DNA of 64,000 bases from Dryococelus australis (Eukaryota > Arthropoda > Insecta > Phasmatodea > Phasmatidae). The translations under genes and the position numbers were made by a program. Of the stretch, positions 28,301 through 40,300 are shown in pieces. The DNA is taken from positions 16,506,295-16,570,294 of the forward strand of contig CM057002.1 in the NCBI GenBank assembly GCA_029891345.1, given 5' to 3'. Position 1 is the first letter of the stretch; every line of letters begins with the position of its first letter. A model generated the notes under the pieces. That model did not search any database and was not told the DNA's origin. It saw only the letters and a list, made by a program, of their open reading frames with translations.

Positions 28301-31300
28301 AAAAAATGTAAAAGAACCGTAGCAGTATTAATTTACACATTAATTAAAAATAATTCTTTACTAGGAAGGTGTGAAAGCTCTATGTAATCTAATTTGTGTT
28401 GACTTGTTCTTTTTCTTCACAGCGAGCATTTGTGTGTACGTGTCAAATGGAGATAGTGAATGTTGCAACAGCTGGTTGATTGTAATGCTGTGGATGCTGT
28501 TCAGGCCATCTCGACAGCCGCAGCAGCATCCGCCATGTACTACTGGCGACCTCTTTCCTCTCGCTGGCGTTCAGCATCACCCAGGGCTACTTGGAGGTCT
28601 GCTCTCCGGACACCAGCTTCCACATCACCTCCAAAGGCTATGACCTGTTTGGGCATGGTGGCATGCTCTTCTGGTTCATTAGCTCTGTCATATTTTCAGT
28701 GGTGAGTATTTGTGTTTGTGTATTGTGGGTAAACTTGTAATGCAGTCGACCATTTTATCATGAATACACCACTTATATCAGCTCTTACTGCTCAGAAACA
28801 TATAATAGTATTTCTTACTTTACGACTGATAAAGATACCCCATGGACGCTACCAACAGGAGAACTTAAAATGAATGGGTGACAGCTTTCTCAACTAGGTT
28901 TTAATACAGCAGTCTCATTTCCACTTGCCTTTCATATAAAAAATATTATTATGAAATGAGTGTGGATTAGAGCACGAGCTTGTTTGGCTATCAGAAAAAT
29001 TTAATTATTTAGCTGACGATACTGCCCCAAATGGGCTGGACCAAACCCTTCTTTCAATTAACATTTCATGTTATCAAATAATTCATTTGCATATGTTATG
29101 AGCAAGGAATAGTCAAACTATCGAAGGCATGTAAAGTGAATTACAGTAAAGCTCTGTTCAGAAGTTTTTTGAGGGACTGAAAAATAATGTTTATTAACAA
29201 GGAAAACTTCTTAAAGTCAAATTACACATACATGTGTAGACAAGGTGCAAAATTGTTCATCTTATTAAGCAGGAAAACTTCTTAAGTGGTAACATCTTAA
29301 CAGGGTTTCACTGCATTGGGAATGAAAGACTGAGTGCACAATCTTGGCACAGGTCTGTGTAAAGGTGATCCCCGTATTGACCAATTTATTTCAGGAAATA
29401 CTGTAATTATAGTGCTGTAAGGACACGTGACAACTTTCTCAATGGAAATAAGATTTTTTATATCTCTACTTCATAACCAGAATCATGTTAGTTGGATTCT
29501 CAGTAGGTTTCTGTTAATAAGTGTAGAGAGTAAAATTCAGTTATAACTAGAGTTGTTTAGATACTGATACTAAGTATCTGTATCGGTCGATACTTCACCT
29601 TTTCCCGATGTATGTATATCGGTTATGGTATTGGACAGATACAGTAGTATCGGTTGTAGACAATTAAGTCAGGTTATTACTTTCTTTAGACCTAAAAATT
29701 ACTGTATTTCTGTGTGTATACAGTAAAACGGCGTTAATTCGAAGTCGATTAATACAAAATCATATATAATTCAAAGTGTGTATTCACCTTCAAATGGAAG
29801 AATAGGATTTTATATGCTCTTAAGTTTTGTTAATTTGAAATTCGCCTTTTATGTAATTCGAAGTTGGATATCATCCAAAATCACTGCCGCCACCTGCCAC
29901 AGTGATGTCATTGATCATGCCAGAGTTTTCACATCTGTTGACTGGTTTTCGTCGGCTCTTCCACCTGCTGAAGGTGTGAAAAGATGTGACAGTGCCACGC
30001 ACTGCGTGAAGTTAGGGAGAGTAGGACAAAGAAAATTCTGCGCTGCCTGTTGTGACATTTGGAGGGAGGAAGGAAGCTTGGTGCGGTGTGGGCATGGCTT
30101 GATGGAGAGAGAAAAGGAGAGTAGTGGTGTGGGCGTGGCTGGAGGATGGAAGGTGGAAGGAAGCAAAGTGGTGTGGGCGGTGTGGCTAAGGGAGGGAAGA
30201 CGGACGGCACCTGGCTCCAGCGCCCGGCTGGCCGGCTAGGTAGGCAGTGTGGGATTGAGACAACATTCGTGGGAAGTGCGGTCGTAGAGGGAGCAAGAGG
30301 ATTCTGGCTACCATGGCTGCAGTTTTTAACAAAACTTTATACCTTTTTTTTTTTTTTTTTTGGTTATTTTTTATAGTTTGGCATAGCAATCAAAGGCAAC
30401 AATTTTATAGAAATCATGTAATTCGAAGTCAATAAATTAAGTCCCGGGCACTTTGACTTAACGTGGTTTTTCTACTTATAAAAAAAAATACATCCACCAA
30501 CAATTTTTTGTGTTACCAGAAAAATTCCTATTTAAATAATGTTATCATAACCTTATATTGTTTTTCACATTTGTCGCTGATCAAAGTATATTTTGGGTCC
30601 CATCATCTAAGGTTTCCGTAACTATCTTTTTTAAGCTTGTTGTTTATGCAAACAGGTAGTAACTGGATGTGAAATACGTTATGCGCGCCACAGTTTATAA
30701 CGGCTCTGCGGCACTCTGTTTGATGTCTTGTCTTCCCAACACGTCTGTCAAGTCGACACTGGTTCATTTTCAGTAACTTCTTGCATGGAAATCGGAGTAT
30801 TTATATTAATTTATTTCAATACACACACATCTTTGAATAAACTGATAATATGTAAGTGCCTATTTGACACTTTTTGGTATCTAATAATGGGTAGGTAAGC
30901 ACCGAGTCTGGTGCAGTGTAACTCACGACGGAAAATCAGAGAACGTGGTTTTGAATCATTGATTATTATTAGGGGTGTGCAGGAAAGCAGAAATACCCTT
31001 AGGGAAAAATTAGGGTGGGACGAATGATGTTGATGCTGGAATGGATGTTCGACAGACAAGCTTCTTTTGACCAAAAGATGAGGTCCCAGCCTAGGCTTAC
31101 TTCACTACCCGTCAGGAATCCGTTTACAACGGGGTGACACTTGGTGTTGATGCGGACACACTGCAGAAACTCAATTAACAAAACCGGAGCAGGTGCGACT
31201 GCTCGTCTTAGTTCGGCGGCACTGTCCCGTTCCACCTGTCTATCCTGCGTAGGATGGGATGATGCTATCCTCGGCCTGAGAGCAGGGTGAGCCCTGCGTT

Positions 31301-34300
31301 TCTTACCACTCCTCCTCTCGTGAGGTATAGGGTAACAGCTCTATAGTTCACAGAGTGCACTGAGACAGAAAAACTAACAGTGTAACCCAATAGTGACTTG
31401 CCGGTTTGAGCTCGATAAGAGTCCCCATTGTAGGCTGGCTGATAAGGGACGTGGAGTCGTGTGGACCGCCAAGCCGCTTCTTGTTGTGCGTTCACACTAG
31501 GATACCAAGCAGGTCACAGTCACCACGCACTAACTAGTGCTGATGGTGCGAAGTAACCTGAGTCTGTCGTGCCTCCTGGTGTGAAGGTGTTGCTAGTGGT
31601 TGTGGCGTGACTCTTTCTCCCCCACGAACAGTGCTGATGTGTAGCTGGGAAGAAACAAGTAGCTGTCTAATATGTATGTCTTAGTTCGGTTTAATAAAAT
31701 TCCCAGTTTCTGTCGACAGTGCACAACGTAATCTACCTTCAACTGTGGATATAAATAAACACCTTGGAAATAAAAGCAGAATGGTAATGAGTAACGTGTG
31801 TTTATTGAAAGCTCAATAGACACGTGACCTGTGCTACCTCCTACCAAGTCAAGGATAGCTGAAGGTAACCGCGTGGTTCCAGGTGTAGGGGACCTGGTGC
31901 TAAGTAAAAGGTAAAAGCTGCTTCTAAATATGATCAATGAATTGAAGTTAAACTGCTAAATAGAGGTTTCTAGAGGAGACAAAGTGAAGTTCGAAGAAAT
32001 ATGTTTGTGTTCGTATGTCATCGGGTTTACTGATCGACGACGTACGTAGTAGGATGCTTTGAAGGCGTACTTGTAGGTAAAGGCAGTTCACGATAAAGTG
32101 AGCACTTTTGAAAGCCCTGCTAAAATTCTACTTTCTTGCCCATTATGTATCCTTCCACCACATGTAAACAAACATTACCATGTGACTGCCATTTGATTGC
32201 AACATGTTAATAAACTCAATGTTTACATTTTAGGACTGCTAAATGTAACATGTATATTATATATAAAACATGTACCATATATGATGTATATAACATATGA
32301 TATATATGCATGTATATACATTATATATATGTATATATGTATGCATATTTGTATATATATATATATATATATCATGTAAAATAGTCAATATATATAAAAC
32401 ACGTAACATATATAATTATTTGGGTCATCTCACAGCTCCGATAGACAAAAACTTTATACAACAAACAATTGAAAAATGAACGCCCTAGGGATGAAGTCAT
32501 GGAAACTGTGAAAGAGCAAACATTAAACTTTGGTGGTGAACAAGGACCAATAGGACACGTAAAAAGACACACATTAGTTAATACTTAAGTCGAAAAATAA
32601 TTTGGAAGGGCAGCCAAATCCAGATTTTGAAATAGACTAGCACTACTGCACACCCAAGGTACAACACCACTTGTCACACAAATTACCAAACATTTAAAAA
32701 CTGTACCGCAAATTTAATGTTTCCCATGACTCACCGTTTTCTAAGTGCCCTATCGCTCTGTATCGTGACAAGTAAAACGTCAGCTCTAAAACATGGTAGC
32801 TGTGTTTGGTCTCAGCTGACTGTAGTGAGGTGCAACCAAGCCATCAGGAAAAAACATAATCCTGCAGTCATAAGGTAGCGGTGTAACGTAGCAGATGTCG
32901 GAAGCATATAAAGTAGACATAGTGAGGCCGTGCAAGGACTTGAAGGGGATGGGGGAAGGCAGGGAGGCAATGAAAGACGAGGGGATCTGAGCCAAGCAAA
33001 GAGTACACCACTGCATAGAAGTAGATGGTGCTAATAAACTAACGTGATGGCACAAACGTGGCAGTATATAAAAATATGTAACATATAAAAAGAAAAATAT
33101 ATAAAATATGTGAATGTATATGTACATTTTAAGGATAGTTTTATATGCACCTTTATAAATGGTGATAAATATATTTCAACATAGGCGTATAATGTATATA
33201 TAAAATAAAGTTAATTTACACAAAATATAAACATATCAACAAATGCAATTGTGTATATGTATATATAGTTTTTTTTTTTACACCGTTACTCTGTGTTCGT
33301 ACCTTTCTTATACCCTCCAAAAAAGAACTGAACATTTATACTGTGAATTGAAGTGGTAACAGAAGTGTATACCAGGCTTGTAACTGGCACCACCTTCATT
33401 TGTACAAAATAATTAAAAAAATAATGTATATTATTTATAGCTAAAAGAAATGCTGTACCGGTGATGGCCACATTTCCGGTGTCTCTTGTGGCCCATATGG
33501 GTGCAACACTTCCTTTTTGTCAAACCCACACAGTCCTCAAGAAACCAATTTTACAGGTAAAGAGCATGGACTCTCATCATTGTTGCGGTTCCTTCATTGT
33601 AATGACTGCAGCAAAACTGAAAACTTAAATGAGAAACAAAAAATGGTTCATGCGTGCACACACAAAGCTGAAATAAATGTCTTATTATTAATGTAAAACC
33701 AATACATATCCACAATTGACAGCAAAAGGATAATGTAAAGGACAAATTATAAAAGTAATACTTACAGGCAAGTTACTGTGCATAGCGATAAGCACTTGGT
33801 TTAACTTTCCTTGTTACTATAGCTGTGCGTCAATAAACAGCCAATCAGAAGCCCCGACACTTATACTATGTTATCAATTGAAAAACTTATTTATAAATCA
33901 AGAAAGTGTGTTTTGACTTTGTTCCTCGGGAAGATATTTTATTTTGTTTATTTATGGATAACCACAACCACGGAAGTTTTGTAGCACTTTTAGGTAATGT
34001 TTAAATTAAAAATAGAAATGTAAATAATTTACCATTTAAAAAAGTCTCTGTTCAATTTAAAATACTTATTTTTTGAAAATACCTACTACCAACTCTATGT
34101 ACAGACCTTAATTTTTTCGGTACAAATGTAGGAACATAAACAAACTATTATCATCGTTATGTCAATTGTAGCCAGTCCACTGTGTTTTTGTTTTTTGTAT
34201 ATACTTATCGCTATAACTGTGAATGTGTTTCATATGTCAATTGTAGCCCTGCCCTTAATGAAAGCTATCTCATTCAGCTTCTTTAGAATTACTTAATTTA

Positions 34301-37300
34301 ACACATACACTGCGTAATGTAATCTAACCTTTACAAAACATGCACTCGCAAGTAAACAGGAGCTCTGAGGGTCTGGGGTGTTGACTATGACGTGTAATTT
34401 ACAGTTACATTAAATTCCAATAATACAATATTTTTGCGACCAAAGTGGCAGATATTACAAACAATTATGCCTACTCAACAACACATACTATCTTCGTTGA
34501 TATTTCTCAAAAGGTAGCAAGTTGTCTTGTTGAACATCAATTTCGAAATTTAAACATGGAATTGTTCTATAGGCCTAACTGTTGACAGTTAATTTTAAAC
34601 ACTTTCTAATTCTTATTACGGCCAGCATTACCAAATAAAACAACTAGACCTACACTTACATCATGAAAGAATGTCGGCAACAAGCACAGCTATAGGTCTA
34701 TAGTTAACAAAACCAGCTTCAAGATTTTATACTTTATAGGATGTTGGAACACCTTTGGTGTAGCATCAAACTGCGAAATTTATGTTATGTTAACAATAAT
34801 AAAACTTAACATTGTTACTTGGGATGAATTACTACATAAACACAAGTTTGAGGTTAGGCCTACATTACAAAATAACACAGTGATTTCAAAACGTGTCAAA
34901 TTATTGTATAATTATTGATAGGCACATTTGCACGTGTTATCAAAGGAGATTTAAGAATGGTTACACGGCTGGGCGTAAATAAATACGTAAGATGTATTTG
35001 AGGTTAGGCCTACATTACAAAACTATACAGAGATATAAAAACGTGTAAAATTAATGTATAATTATTAGCTGCCAAATTTGCACTTGTTATAATGACAGAT
35101 TTAAAAGAAAGGTTAAACAGATGGGCGTAAGTAGATATGTACAGATAACTTTTAATATTTTTTGTCAAACTTTGGATATAGCATGTACTTCTCAAACTCA
35201 CATGAATTTATTAACGTTGTGTTTCTGCTGTCGTTCATTTACTTTATAATTGTTATTTAACTTTCCATTTATAATATCACGTTTCTAACTGTCAATTTAT
35301 ACTTGTTCTTTTTCACTTTTTTTGCTGAGGATAAATGGCGAAAACATGTCGTAAAAACACATTTACATTTATCTCCGGACAGTTGCAGTTGAAATTTTCA
35401 TCATTTCTGCAGCTCGTTCGATGACCTTGCATGGCTTCCTCTCTCCTCGACGAATTAAAGAATAAATACTTTCGGTGAGATTTATAATGTCCTCCTGATG
35501 CTGAATATTTGTACGTACTTTGCTGGAACTCATAACTTTACACAAAATCACTACAACACAATTAAACACACTACGACCTATAATAAATCAATGCTGATTG
35601 CAGGTAAACTGAAAAATAAATGAGAAATAGTAAAACACAACAACTTCCAGTATCCAGATTTGTAGTTTGCCTCACAAGCAAAGCCAAGCAACAAGCATGA
35701 AGGGACCACAACAACGGACCGTTGGTTTTAACCGTTGCACCAATCACGTGACACAATATAATTATGAGTTACAGTAAGTACATTATATTTACGCCAATAA
35801 TTACTTTAAAGTTTATAAAATAAACCTCAAACACCTTCCGTAGCCATAAATTTAAACATTACACTTGCAATACCGTGTTATTTCGTAGACTACTTTTCAC
35901 ATTTCACTGCCAACATAACTGGGTGTGTTCATCCCCAGCCTGTGTGATGACACACATGGTTATACATACGCAATTGCGGGCGGTGGTTTTTTTCAAAGGT
36001 TGATTTCTAGTGCTCACTTTAATGTGAACTGCCTTTATCAAACTTCTCCAAAGCTCCCAAGCACTAGTAGTGCTGTGGGCGGTTGCTAGAGATGCAAAAG
36101 AATGACTCTGGCGCGGCAGCGTCCGGACTTATTTATTGGAAACTTGTAGGCTGCCGGCACGTGGTGTGGGGGAGGTGTGATGTCCTCCGGCCCTGGGTGG
36201 CGTGAGAATCCTCCTATCAGCAATTCTGCTTTGTGCCTCGTGGGGTGTGTTCGGCCTTGCCCGAGGTCTGGCCAGCTTGTAGGCTTCTAGCGTGGGTGCC
36301 AGCCAGGTTGTGTATCTTCCAGGTGAGAAGGAATTACTTGTAAGTTCCCGTTGCCTGTAGTGTAGGCAACGTGTTGTTTAGGCCTGTAGAGATGGAAGAG
36401 GTGCTGTAGGCGATGAGTCGTAATCGTATTAGAATAGATGTAGAAGTGGCACGCGTCAACAAAAATACATAATCTTACTCATACAACATAATTTTATTTA
36501 AAGAAGCATTGGTTTCCATGTAAAAACTAATTCTTCTACATGCTGCATTGTCAATGTTTCTCATTTATAAGAAACAATGTTTCCAGCACTAGAGAAAACA
36601 CGTTCACTGGCAGCCTCAGTAGCGGGGATTCCCAAATACCCCACGGCAACTGTATTTTCTTTCCACCAGTCTATTGGATTTTCTTCTCTTTTTAATAGTG
36701 GCATGTTAAAATGCAAAGCATTTTTGTATTTTATTGGGCATGGGTGCTTGCAGCTAAACTGTCGAAGGCATGTCAGAAGTGTGGAGGATGTTTCTGGCTG
36801 AGCATGTTGTTTAACTGGAAAAATATAAATCAAAATTACTGTAGCATATTAATAATTGTAAAACATTGTTACTTCAGGATAAAAATTAAAAATTGTGAAA
36901 CCTATAATATTATTTTTGAAATGTTTTAATTTAACAAACAAAACTAATCAAAGCTGGCAAAGCCAATGGTCAAATTGTTATTGATGAGGCGCTACAGTGA
37001 TTGCAAAATTAGGAAATTGAAAATCAGTTTTAAAAGTTTTATTAAAACAATTTGTTACCTAGTTTCGTGTCTTCTTTTGGCAAATTTTGAAATGTATGCT
37101 GTAGCATGCTAATCACATGATTTTTTCATCTTGTGGCACAATCATAGCCTTGAAACGAAGATCAAGAAGCATCGCTGTTAAGTAAGGCTCCTGTTTTAGA
37201 TAAAGAGGAAATTGTGCCTTCAGTGGCAACAGAAGTGCTTTTGAAAAGGTAACACCAGAACCAGTTTCACCAGCATGAATTTCATTATAGTTTTGTAAGC

Positions 37301-40300
37301 AAGATTCAGTAGCAAACAGAACTGGAATCACTATTGATGCGGTAGGAGTCTTGTCGCCACAAAGTTCAACAATAGCTTCATGAAGAGGCTGCAAAATGTT
37401 TACATAACTTTCAAGTCGCCATTCACTTATGGTCAAATTATCAATATTCAAGCATAGCAAGTGTTGTATGAGTACAGATTTGTTTTTCAGTAACCTTTCA
37501 AGCATTAGGTATTCTGAATTCCTCCTTGTTGTACAGTCTTGGATTAACTGTAAATCTGGCAACCCCATAATGGCTTGAATTTTGTGGAATTCTGCCGTTG
37601 CTGCATCACTGTGTTTATATTGCCCAACAATAGAGCAAACTTTCTTTATCAGCAGCCCCAAACCTTCAGTACTTCTCGTTGCATCTCCTAAAGTCAGCTG
37701 GAAGGTGTGTGCAAAACACCTTAAATGAATTAAAGGTGCTTTGCATAAACTTGAGGCCAAAGTAATATTTCTAGCATTGTCGGTTATAATGTACATTGGG
37801 ATATTTTCACTACTGAGCTGCAACATTTTCCATTCTGCCAAACTGTTGCACAACTTTTCACCTATTGCAATGGCTGTGTGACTTTCTGGGAAACCTAGGC
37901 AGTACTTCTTCAGAGTAAAGTCTTTGACAAAATGACATGTGATTGACAAAAAGGAGTCACTGCTTCGAGATGTCAATGAGTCACAAGAAAATGAAACAGA
38001 CCTGATTTCAGCACCAGCAGTGGCTTGAGAAATTTCTTCTGATATATTTTGTTTTACCATCCGATACAAAGTGGGAATTTCTGTTCTGGAAAATGTGGTT
38101 CAGGAAGGTACCATGTAAAGTGGTTGAGCTGTGTACATGAGCTTTTTAAAATATGGATTTTCCACAACACTATATGGCAACATTGCATCGCCCATCCATT
38201 CTGTTATTTTCCTTGTTCTATTTGTATGTATCTTCTATCTGCATCTGTAAGGAGCTTGAGGCAAAATCTGATTGGTACATCATTTTTCGTGTTGCCCTGA
38301 AATGACTCGTATTTTAACTTGGTTGAAGGATGCTGAGCTAAATGACTGATTAATCCTAACGTACTGCCATAGTTGGTTTTCAAACTTCACACACTTTGCA
38401 TCTTGCAGATCACCACTTCTGTCGTAGAAATTCCAAATTGATTGCTTTTTTTCAGACATTTATCACACTTTTTTGTTTACTGCAAACAGGTTGGATTTTG
38501 TAACGAATTATACAAAAGATATTTCAACTGTGAATTTTAGGTTAAGAATGGAAAAATAGCTGGCGATGACGACTGATGTATATTGCGTTATCGACTCATG
38601 ATAGTTCACCAATATAACAGAAACGGCGCACTTTTCTTGTGCTTTGAGTTACCTCAATTTTAAACAACTTGTGATATCTCGCTTGCGAGGATAAACTGGA
38701 ACACACCCCATTTTGTATGCTGCAGTAGGTAATACAGAGGTTGGTGAACCTGCAACTACGTGTTAAAATTTTTATTTACATTTATGCACATAAAGAAATT
38801 TTATAACTAATGTAAAGTGTTTAACTGATGAGAAAATATAATGAATTGAAATTATTTATCGATGTTAATGTGAATGAATTTTAATGCGGTACGTGTAAAT
38901 CTTCAGGCGGCTTAATGTTTAACAGTTATGTACTTTGCTTTTTGTAAGTGTGTGATTCTATTTTGACTTAACCTTTTCTCATGCACTGTTTGGGTATATT
39001 CGTAAGTTATATTGAAATGTTTCTTTTCTATATATTTACTGCATCAAAGTTTGTGTCAAATTTAGGTTTAACTGTAAAAAATCTAACCGTAGATCCTTGG
39101 GATAAAATTTTTCCTGCTCTAAGGGAAAATAGAAAAATTTTCTCGGGGTACTTCTCGAACATCGGGATCCTGTACACCCCTTATTATTAAAGACAGTGAA
39201 GAAATCAATTATAATCTCCTTATTTCTGTCTCAAAATTACAAGTTTTCTCTGCAGTAAAATATGAAAATATGATTAATTACTTTAACACGCGGACGTTTG
39301 CCGTGCATGCAAGGTGTCGCCAACAAATAGCGGTGTGGAGAGGGGAGGTAAACCTCCTGCTGCCACCCCCCGTTCCCTCAAACAAACAATCTTCACATCG
39401 CCCAATTGATAACTTCTCCGTGTGCTCTTAGCTGATAGTGCGCACGTGGGACATTTAAAATTTGACTTGCATTTTGTGTCATATTTTCATTTTTAGAGGT
39501 TTTGAAAGTTTTAGGTCAGCTTGCATTTTGTGTTGGATTACAATAAATTATATACAGTATTTTAAGACATTATTTATTTTAATGAGTCTAGGAAAAATGT
39601 TTTTAATGTATTATTAACAGTAATACTTTTTCTAAAATTCAGTGTGAAGGGCATTGGTATCGGGGTATTGGCAATGGTAATCGTGGTATTGATATCAGTA
39701 TCTGGAATCATGGTATCAGAACAACTCTAGTTATATCGTACTCACATTAACATACCTTTCACAAATGTAAGATAATTCCTACCAAAATATATGTACACTA
39801 TGTAAAAAATATTTCACTTTAATGTACAAAATATGGGTTAACTTTCAGTACAATGAAGATTATTTTTCCTAGTGTCTTCCAAAATGGGATTAAGTGTTCA
39901 TACTCTGGCTTTACGTAAATGTTGATGCATGGCGTATTTTTTTAGCTACAGTAAAAGTCAGTTGTAACAATGGTTTATATCAGTACAAAGAATTATCACT
40001 ATAACTGACTTTCGTTATAAAAAATTTTTAAAAATCCCATATTTACAAATATTTTTTATTTATGCTCTATATTTACTTTAATGGCACAACCAGAAAAAGT
40101 AAAATGACTGATAACATAACTCATTAAAATAAAATTTATATGTTGTAAAATTCAATCACTAGCAGAGAACAGACATGATGCATGTAAGGTTTAGAGCAGA
40201 GAGGGTGGCGACAGTCAATGCGTGCAACTGTTTCCATGTGTAAGGTCATCCAAGGTCATTCCACTTCCTGTCGTAACTGTGGGCTGGGACACACATACAG

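Larger units (their letters stand above)
32080..36035 (-). mobile_element. Tc1/mariner-like DNA transposon, 3956 bp, shares TIR with the 234-bp MITE
   Basis: Left end AAGGCAGTTCACGATAAAGT; right end, reverse complemented, AAGGCAGTTCACATTAAAGT, both continuing GAGCACT. TA on both sides (32078-32079, 36036-36037). Inside are a helix-turn-helix coding exon on the minus strand (35369-35533), an AT microsatellite region and a 150-bp tandem duplication. No DDE core could be recognised, so the element is either decayed or its catalytic part is too diverged to see. Confidence 0.78.
29548..39729 (-). mobile_element. hAT transposon, 10.2 kb with nested insertions
   Basis: The ends are inverted: TAGAGTTGTTTAGATAC at 29548 and, on the opposite strand, TAGAGTTGTTCTGATACC at 39729. 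Flanking 8-mers GTTATAAC (29540-29547) and GTTATATC (39730-39737) agree at 7 of 8 positions, the normal hAT duplication length. A BED-finger hAT transposase lies inside on the minus strand. Both ends have subterminal GTATCGG/GATAC-rich repeats. Nested inside are a pogo-like element (29721-30476), a repeat R copy (about 31000-32079 plus 36036-36430) and a Tc1/mariner-like element (32080-36035) within the R copy. Confidence 0.82.

Noticed and set aside
28371..28705. Two open frames overlapping TPRA1 exon 4
   Set aside because: They are other-frame shadows; the conserved YDLFGHGGMLFW frame is the coding one.
29778..30389. Several overlapping frames on both strands, one of 153 codons
   Set aside because: They arise from the G-rich core of a non-autonomous transposon and have low-complexity translations.
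33783..34220. Possible small inverted-repeat element (AGCGATAAG / CTTATCGCT)
   Set aside because: Only about 9-10 bases match, with no target duplication.
38049..38300. 83-residue + strand frame
   Set aside because: It is antisense to the hAT transposase, whose minus-strand motifs explain the sequence.
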